Positions 58,090 through 64,000 of a stretch of 64,000 nucleotides of DNA are shown in pieces. The stretch comes from Paraconiothyrium sp. Pb-2020 (Eukaryota; Ascomycota; Dothideomycetes; Pleosporales; Didymosphaeriaceae). The notes under the pieces are model-generated. The model was given only the letters and a program-made list of their open reading frames with translations. It made no database searches and was not told where the DNA came from. Made by a program: the position numbers and the translations under genes. Location of the stretch: contig JAJUBI010000004.1 in the NCBI GenBank assembly GCA_022419385.1, positions 1,550,001 to 1,614,000 on the forward strand, written 5' to 3'. How positions within the stretch are numbered: position 1 is the stretch's first letter; each line of letters opens with the position of its first letter.

Positions 58090-59183
58090 ATGACATCTAA
58101 AAATCTCGCCCCTTCGAAAACACCATTTTTTCCCAATCATTTCATCCGGAACCAATTTGGAACGAAGTCCCGGTTTCCTCCCGAAACTACCAATCTTTCT
58201 GATAGAGTTGCAATTGTCACGGGCTCAAATACCGGCCTTGGCCTTGAATGCGCTAGACAGTTGCTCTCCTACAAGCTCTCTCGGCTCATCTTAGCTGTTC
58301 GATCTGTGAGCAGAGGACAAGATGCTGCTTCTGAACTTGCACACCAGTACCCCAATGCCTTTATCGAAATTTGGGAAGTAGATATGGCCTCATACGATTC
58401 TATTCGCGCGTTTGCAGCACGTGTAGGAAAAGAACTATCCCGACTTGACATGGCAATCTTGAATGCTGGCATAGGCTTCCACGACTTCAAGATCGTCCCT
58501 GGCACCGGCCATGAAGAAACGATTCAAGTCAACTATCTGTCCACTATGCTCCTTGCAGTCTTGCTTCTTCCAAGTCTGAAGACAAAATCTCCTACGGGCC
58601 CAGGCAGATTAACCATAAGCACAGCTATGCTTTCTATGACCGCCAAGTTTCCGAACAAACATGAGGACCCACTCCTTCCCTCTTTCGACGATCAGAAATA
58701 CTTCGACGCTTCCGATATATATGCGACTTCGAAGCTACTGGGACAAATGTTTCTTTGGAAACTTACCGACCTGGTTAGTGCCGAAGATGTAGTTGTGAAT
58801 ATGGTCGAGCCCGGATTTGTCAAGGGCACCGACCTTCACCGAGATAGGTCATTTGGTACAAGAATCGCTGTCGGGTTGTTGAAGACTGTGGCGGCTAGAA
58901 GTGTTGCAGTTGGTGCGTCGGCATATGTCGACGCTTGCGCAGTGAAAGGTGAGGAATCTCACGGATGTATCCTGACAAATTGGGATATTGCGCCGTAAGT
59001 CAAATCTTCTCAAAAAACTATGCAATTGCGCTGATGATAATTTCGAATCGTCTTAGGTACGTTCCTTTTCAATATACTGCAGCAGGAAAGGATATCATGG
59101 AGCGACTTTGGCTGGAGACAATGAACGAGTTGAATTTCGCGGACGTTAGCGGCATTCTCGAGTCTTTACGGGATCTTCGATAG
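58090..59183 (+). CDS. short-chain dehydrogenase/reductase, retinol-dehydrogenase-like
   Basis: Two exons (donor GTAAGT, acceptor CTTAG near 59056) give about 345 residues. ATG 58090 starts MTSKNLAPSKTPFFPNHFIRNQF. The cofactor motif is RVAIVTGSNTGLGLECARQL (TGxxxGxG), then LAVRSVSRGQDAA (Arg for NADP), WEVDMASYDS, MAILNAGIGFHDF, ISTAMLSM with the catalytic Ser, and IYATSKLLGQMF (Tyr-x3-Lys). VNMVEPGFVKGTDL follows. The second exon adds TAAGKDIMERLWLETMNEL, a C-terminal helix common to fungal members that resemble retinol dehydrogenases. It should be an NADP-dependent reductase of small carbonyls; the substrate is unknown. It is divergent from the zinc-cluster-less regulator. Confidence 0.88.
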
Positions 59184-60136
59184 GGCTCTGATGGATTGGT
59201 CAGAATTGCCTGGTAAATGGGACAAAGCCTTTTCCCGTACCCAAGCACAAGGTCGTGTACTCGACTAGCCTTGGGTGCCTCAAGCGAATTCGGGTCTCGA
59301 GAGGTTCCAGGTAACATATTTGAATCGATCCTTCATCTTCACAGGCTACTTCAGTTCTCGTAGTCGTATCCAAAAATCTCGAAAGTGAGGGCTTTGCATT
59401 TGCATTATCGCAGGTTAACATCTATTCGTTGTGCAACACAAGCACCACCTTGAGCCCAACGCACTACCCCATATAAGCCACCATCACGACCGTACGATAC
59501 CAGACTAGCGAAGTAGTGTTGTCTAATAGTTCTACAGACGCTGAGAGTCAAGCGCACGTAGCCCACTTTTATCGGCGGACTGTCACCCCTGCGCTGTCCG
59601 CTGAGGCTCTCCTTCGTACGATCCACATTATCTAATCGGGACTGTTTCTGCTGTCCCGAGTCCACCAGAACCACCAACAAAGCCGCGATTATGATTTTTG
59701 CGACTTGTATTGTAGCCACAGTGCTAATTTCGGTCTCGTCTTAAGAACTTTGATAATCCCTGTTCAGCAGTGGCGCAAACCACGTCACGATCAGCTCGTT
59801 GCTAGCCAATAAGATGGCCCAGTCTGATATGGCTGCCTGCGCAAAAGAGAGAGCGCACATTTGCGCGTTTCGCGATTTGAGCAACATTCTACCTTTTTAA
59901 GTGATCGCTTGCCACCGTTAGCGGTTAATGTTCATTGTTTCATTTCGAGGGAACATAGCGTCTCGCTTGTAAGGCAGGCGCGCTTGTCTGTAAGTGACCT
60001 ACCCTTCCACCCTTCTTGCTTCCTGTTTGGTCCGAGACTTATTTCGGACAAGGTACTCCCCCTACAACGAGCCTTGGTTCGTCATCCGCTGCAATTCGAG
60101 GTTAGTCAGGCTCTGACTTCTTCCCTAGCTTCCACG
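59184..60136. other. intergenic, HET-gene promoter
   Basis: About 950 bp. The HET frame is open back to an ATG at 59861, but that extension (residues 1-92) is unlike HET N-termini and reads like 5' UTR, so I start the gene at 60137. No other gene is seen. Confidence 0.5.
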
Positions 60137-62799
60137 ATGCCGGACGCTGAGCCAGTGATGATGCGATTCATACACGAGGCTCTCAAAAGCTCACGGCACA
60201 TCCGACTCTTGCAGTTCATATCGAACGGACAATCGGCTGATGATATCTCTGTAGAGCTCAAACAATTCCCGCTCGAATCGACTGCGACTCCGCATTATCA
60301 AGCGCTATCTTATGTCTGGGGCTCAGCTGACAAACCTCACACCATTTTGTGCAACCAACAGTCACTGAATGTCACTGAGAATCTGTTTCGAGCGCTTCAC
60401 TATCTTAGCACTCCGGTTGAGAGAAGGTTCCTGTGGATCGACGCAATTTGCATCAACCAAGAAGACCTGTTGGAACGGAGTGTACAAATTCAGTTGATGG
60501 GCCAAATATACTCAAAGGCTGAAAGTGTCATCTGCTGGCTTGGAGAAGAACAGGCTCCTTCGAAACAACGACGCTGCGATCGGTCACCCTCTTCACATTC
60601 AAACTGGTCGACGCAGAACGACCTGTTTCACCTTCTATCCAGGCCATTTTTCCAACGCGCGTGGATATTACAGGAAGTCCTCCTATCGTCGCGGAGGAGT
60701 GTCAATTTTGGTTTTACTGAGCTGGAATGGGATTCTTTCTGGAAAAAAGCAATTCCCAGTGAAGCTGCACTCCTAGCTGAAGCTAAGCTCATGCGCCCTA
60801 TCGACCGGGCTCAGCTACGTCGAGCATTGCAATTCTATACACTCACTTCCTATAAAAGCGCATTACACCTCGTTCTTCAGGATCCAATCGATGTTAGAAC
60901 GAATAAAACTTTATTGGCAGATGCATGGCAGGAGTTTAGCCAGCTTACAACGTTTGCCAAGGAGCTCCTGGCCGCGGATGCTAGAGACATGGTCTATTGT
61001 TGGATGGGCATAGCCTCTGCCCTTGGGATCAATATGCCTCTACCAGATTACACGAAATCGGCAGAGGCCACAGTACACGAAGCTGTAGTCGCGGTCCTAG
61101 GCTCGCAAATGTATTCCGGTCATAAGAGCATGCGGAAGACGCAGATGATTTACAATGAATTCCCCTTGGAGTCTGCAACAAGCCTTCCGCATCGCCGCCT
61201 CACTGAAATTCTTCGACACCTTGATTCGTTGTCGCCAACAATTCCTCAACAATTATATTCAAGCGAATCTGACGCGGATTACGATTCCGATTATGAGAAC
61301 GAGTCCAGCGATGAGCTCGATGTCCAGGGGCAATGGAGGAGCGCTCTCAAGGATATGATCGATGGTCAGAAGCGTGAACTCTTTACTCTTCTTTACGTCC
61401 TTTTGCAAAAATCTCATTCGATCAACCGAGGCACCTCCCTACTCGCGAGTTTCCGAGAATACTTGACTTTATGCCAGCGTGGCTCTGGAGACACAGGAAC
61501 GAACAAAAAGGGTTCTGGATCTCAGAAGAAACAAAAGATCTGCTGCTCGACTACGGGAGTATCCAGAGGTCATCTAAGCGGTACCAATGACAAGGATGAG
61601 ATTAACGAGAACGACGGTCTTGAAGAAAGACCAAGAAAGCAACCGAAAGGTCGGGAAAAAGAGGATGCTCGACCTAAATATGCCTGTCCTTACTTTCAGA
61701 GGAACTCCCAAAGTCCTCACCTCCACAGGGCATGCCGTGGTCCCGGTTTCCCAGACATGCATCGACTAAAGTGAGACTCACCAGAGATGTAATGCCCACC
61801 ATTCCACTGACATCACCTACAGATGGCATTTGTATCGGGTTCACTACATCAACCAGTGCGAGAGGTGCGGTCAAGTGTTCGAGAGCAAATTGATGCTGTC
61901 CTCTCACCAGCTCGCTCCCGCTCAACTGATTTGCGAGCTCACCGCGTGGGCAGTCACCTTTGATCGCGACCAAGGCTTTGCAGAGGCTCAGAAGATTCTG
62001 CTTAAGCATGTGAAATCTCAGGACGTTTGGAACGCAATATTCGGTATCTTGTTCCCAGAAGATTTCGAGTCCTCGTATCCCCCTCAATGTGTGTAATCGG
62101 TAACCTTTTCCTTGATCCGGAACTCAACCTTCGCCTTGATTGGAGTATGCTGCTAACCTTCCACAATCCAGATCACATAGATACTCAGTTCATGCAATTC
62201 TCCCACCAGTTCCAGGATTACTGGACTCAACGATCCCCAGATATTGTTCTTCGTCGCCTCGAACACACCTCCTTGAACAACCTTGCCATTGCGCAGTTTC
62301 AGAACCTGAGTGACCATCTGGTTCAACTCGTCAACGAAATCAGTATTGACGTCATCAACTCGTTCCAACACCATGTTGCTCGTGTCAATCAAGACCATGG
62401 AATATCGGGAGCGCCACATCCGTCGGTTACCGAAGCATCCCTGAACTTGGTTGCCAGCAACGATCAAGCGCATTCTGCAGATGCGTAAGGTCCACTGGCC
62501 ATATTTTCGAACCCTTCAGTCGCGCCTCCGCACCCTAGCGAATCCCTGACAGACTATTTCGCCAATATATCATGCGTACTCAGGGCAATGATGCGACATG
62601 GGCGCCTCCCATGAGCGATTTCGCGGGCTTTGAACATCTGCAATTGAACCTAGATGACGGTAATGGCGAGCATGGCAACCATGGCGGTGCGGCGGGAGAT
62701 GATGCCGCGAAGCCACCCGAGTCAACATTCCCATCTGAGCAATTTACTTCCGATCTCAGCCCAGGGGATGATTGGGACCTTGTGTCGCGTTTCAAATAG
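60137..62799 (+). CDS. HET-domain protein fused to a fungal C2H2-type zinc-finger region
   Basis: Four exons give about 820 residues. The first introns end CACCTACAG near 61823 and ATCCAG near 62171; the third is 62485-62552. HET domain (residues ~15-200): IRLLQFISNG, YQALSYVWGSADKPHTI, FLWIDAICINQEDLLERS, QIQLMGQIYSKAESVICWLG, and RPFFQRAWILQEVLLS. After an Asp/Glu/Ser-rich stretch and a Lys-rich linker comes KYACPYFQRNSQSPHLHRAC, RGPGFPDMHRLK joined across the intron to WHLYRVHYINQCERCGQVF and LMLSSHQ. This is the CPY...CRGPG...VHRLKEHLYRxH...CxRC..F...H cassette otherwise typical of stand-alone fungal proteins. The tail is acidic and Gly-rich. HET domains trigger cell death in non-self recognition. 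The splice join keeps the frame exactly, supporting one gene, but a fused model of two genes remains possible. Confidence 0.82.
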
Positions 62800-63906
62800 G
62801 CGCGGCTGAAACTGGCTTGCACGATGTTATTCAAGCACAGGAAGTCTAGGAACTGAGTTAGCTCAATTTACATCATTCTCATTAGCGCGTCAAACAGGCT
62901 CCTGGAAGTCGGGAATTCGGTTTAGCCCAATATCTCTTCACGACCACTTGCAATCCACGAACCAATTATTATAGGATCACTGTCGTCGCACGCACAGATA
63001 ATGAGACCCGTTCTTTTACTTTATCTATAGCAGATACCACCAATCAACATTTATGGTTCGTTACTTACGAGCATTACATGAACTACTGAAAAGCAAGTCG
63101 GGAGGACGATACCTAGCAGAGCCATCTTTATCGGCCAGGCCTAGGACTTCTGCCACACAACCATCTTACTTAACTAAACCCAATGCAGTTGATACTTTCC
63201 GTACAATATTCTCGACATTACGAACTCGAACGCATGCGCGGATGAAACGACTCTACGATGGCTGTGTTTTACAATTAAGATCCACTAATCTCCAAGCGCG
63301 ACGCCTGTCGGTGGTGATATACGCTTCTACAGATATATCCGGTCCTGATGTTGTTTTGCTACTAGCGCCGCTTTCGGGTCGTGAACCTAAGACTTGTTTC
63401 ACACGACCTGAAAACTCGTCTGATTGTTACCGAAACACGTAGCCGTGCTCAGATAGGTATGACCGTTTTCAAGACGAAGTTTCGATTGCACCCCTAACTT
63501 ACCACTCCGTTTACCGCATGTAGCTGCTTGTTCCTGCACCTCTCTTAGGCGTGACCGCCTTTGTAGCGATGAACTTTTTCAGTTGGCTACTGCTTGGAAC
63601 ACCAACTCTCCAATTACCTGTTTGTCGGCTCTCTCGTTCTCGCCCTATTTCTACTATGGTTCAATCCAGAGAGGCTTCGTTATTCTACTCGAGACGTCCA
63701 CGCTCATTGAGGTCCGATGTCTCTTCACTTGTTAACGCAAGCAACTAGTATGCTTGTCTTTAACAGTAGCACTCGAGAGCTGGGTTACCCGAAGATGATA
63801 GTTGACTCCGTGGCTGCAGATGGCATCATCGTTCATCCTGATGCGTGAATAAAAGGTGGAACGGGATGCCGGATGTTGAATGAAAGAATCTTTCGAATTA
63901 CTAAAC
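62800..63906. other. intergenic, no gene recognised
   Basis: 1.1 kb. A frame at 63053-63442 (+, 129 residues) has no domain and is Arg/Ser/Thr-rich like random sequence. Confidence 0.4.
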
Positions 63907-64000
63907 ATGAATCCAAACACCCGTGGAGACGACCTCATCCTTTGTGCCTACAGTACATTTTCTGTAGCTGCTGTATTCGTTGGTCTTCGTATCTTTGTGC
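63907..64000 (+). CDS. rhodopsin/PTH11-like integral membrane protein, N-terminal fragment
   Basis: An ATG at 63907 opens MNPNTRGDDLILCAYSTFSV and AAVFVGLRIFV, running off the right edge. A short extracellular lead and then a first membrane helix ending VGLRIFV (usual form VxLRlyxR) is how fungal rhodopsin-domain/PTH11-like seven-TM proteins begin. Only about 31 residues are visible, so the call rests on this pattern and is tentative. Confidence 0.45.
   Translation, partial: MNPNTRGDDLILCAYSTFSVAAVFVGLRIFV

Noticed and set aside
59861..60136. N-terminal extension of the HET protein
   Set aside because: Unlike any HET N-terminus; ATG 60137 fits the usual distance to the IRLLQ motif.

Overview
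The window is chromosomal DNA from a filamentous ascomycete (Pezizomycotina; Dothideomycetes-like is only an impression). The evidence is protein-coding genes split by 47-70 nt GT-AG introns with CTAAC-type branch points, plus fungal-only families: HET, HeLo, Zn2Cys6/AflR-type regulators, many P450s, TRI12-type MFS pumps and a three-domain laccase. I see no rRNA, convincing tRNA, CRISPR array, intact transposon or operon. Gene models were joined by eye from splice signals and conserved motifs, so exon edges are good but not experimentally proven.

Left third (1-16 kb) looks like a secondary-metabolite gene cluster. It holds the end of a SnoaL-like protein, an AflR-type Zn2Cys6 regulator, a class II glutamine-dependent asparagine synthetase-like enzyme, two divergent cytochrome P450s sharing a 454 bp promoter region, a UbiA-superfamily membrane protein resembling the fungal UbiA-type sesquiterpene cyclase of fumagillin biosynthesis, and a secreted FAD-linked (berberine-bridge type) oxidase. 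No polyketide synthase, NRPS or class I terpene synthase is visible, so the UbiA protein is the best candidate for the core scaffold enzyme. This is the most promising undescribed system here.

17-28.4 kb: a membrane-anchored RBR-type E3 ubiquitin ligase and a HeLo-domain protein, then a TRI12-type MFS exporter, a Baeyer-Villiger monooxygenase and an IroE/enterochelin-type esterase on one strand. The last three could form a small oxidation/hydrolysis/export module.

30.5-36.7 kb: what looks like a quinate/shikimate utilisation locus (quinate permease, SDR, 3-dehydroshikimate dehydratase, lactate-2-monooxygenase-like FMN enzyme). The permease and dehydratase are broken by many one- or two-base losses, and the FMN enzyme has two near its N-terminus. 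The protein sequences are otherwise well preserved, so assembly indels are as likely as genuine decay. A run of 22 G sits in the same region.

37-47.6 kb: a coiled-coil protein, an M50B-like membrane protein, a DUF3602 GRGGAGN-repeat protein, a 2-oxoglutarate/Fe(II) oxygenase, a gene-poor stretch with five copies of a degenerate 28-30 bp repeat, and an MFS multidrug transporter with an apparent frameshift. 48-64 kb: a relic of an NFX1/ZNFX1-type helicase, a laccase, a small secreted protein, a fungal-specific regulator lacking a zinc cluster, an SDR, a HET-domain protein fused to a C2H2-type zinc-finger region, and the start of a rhodopsin/PTH11-like membrane protein at the right edge.
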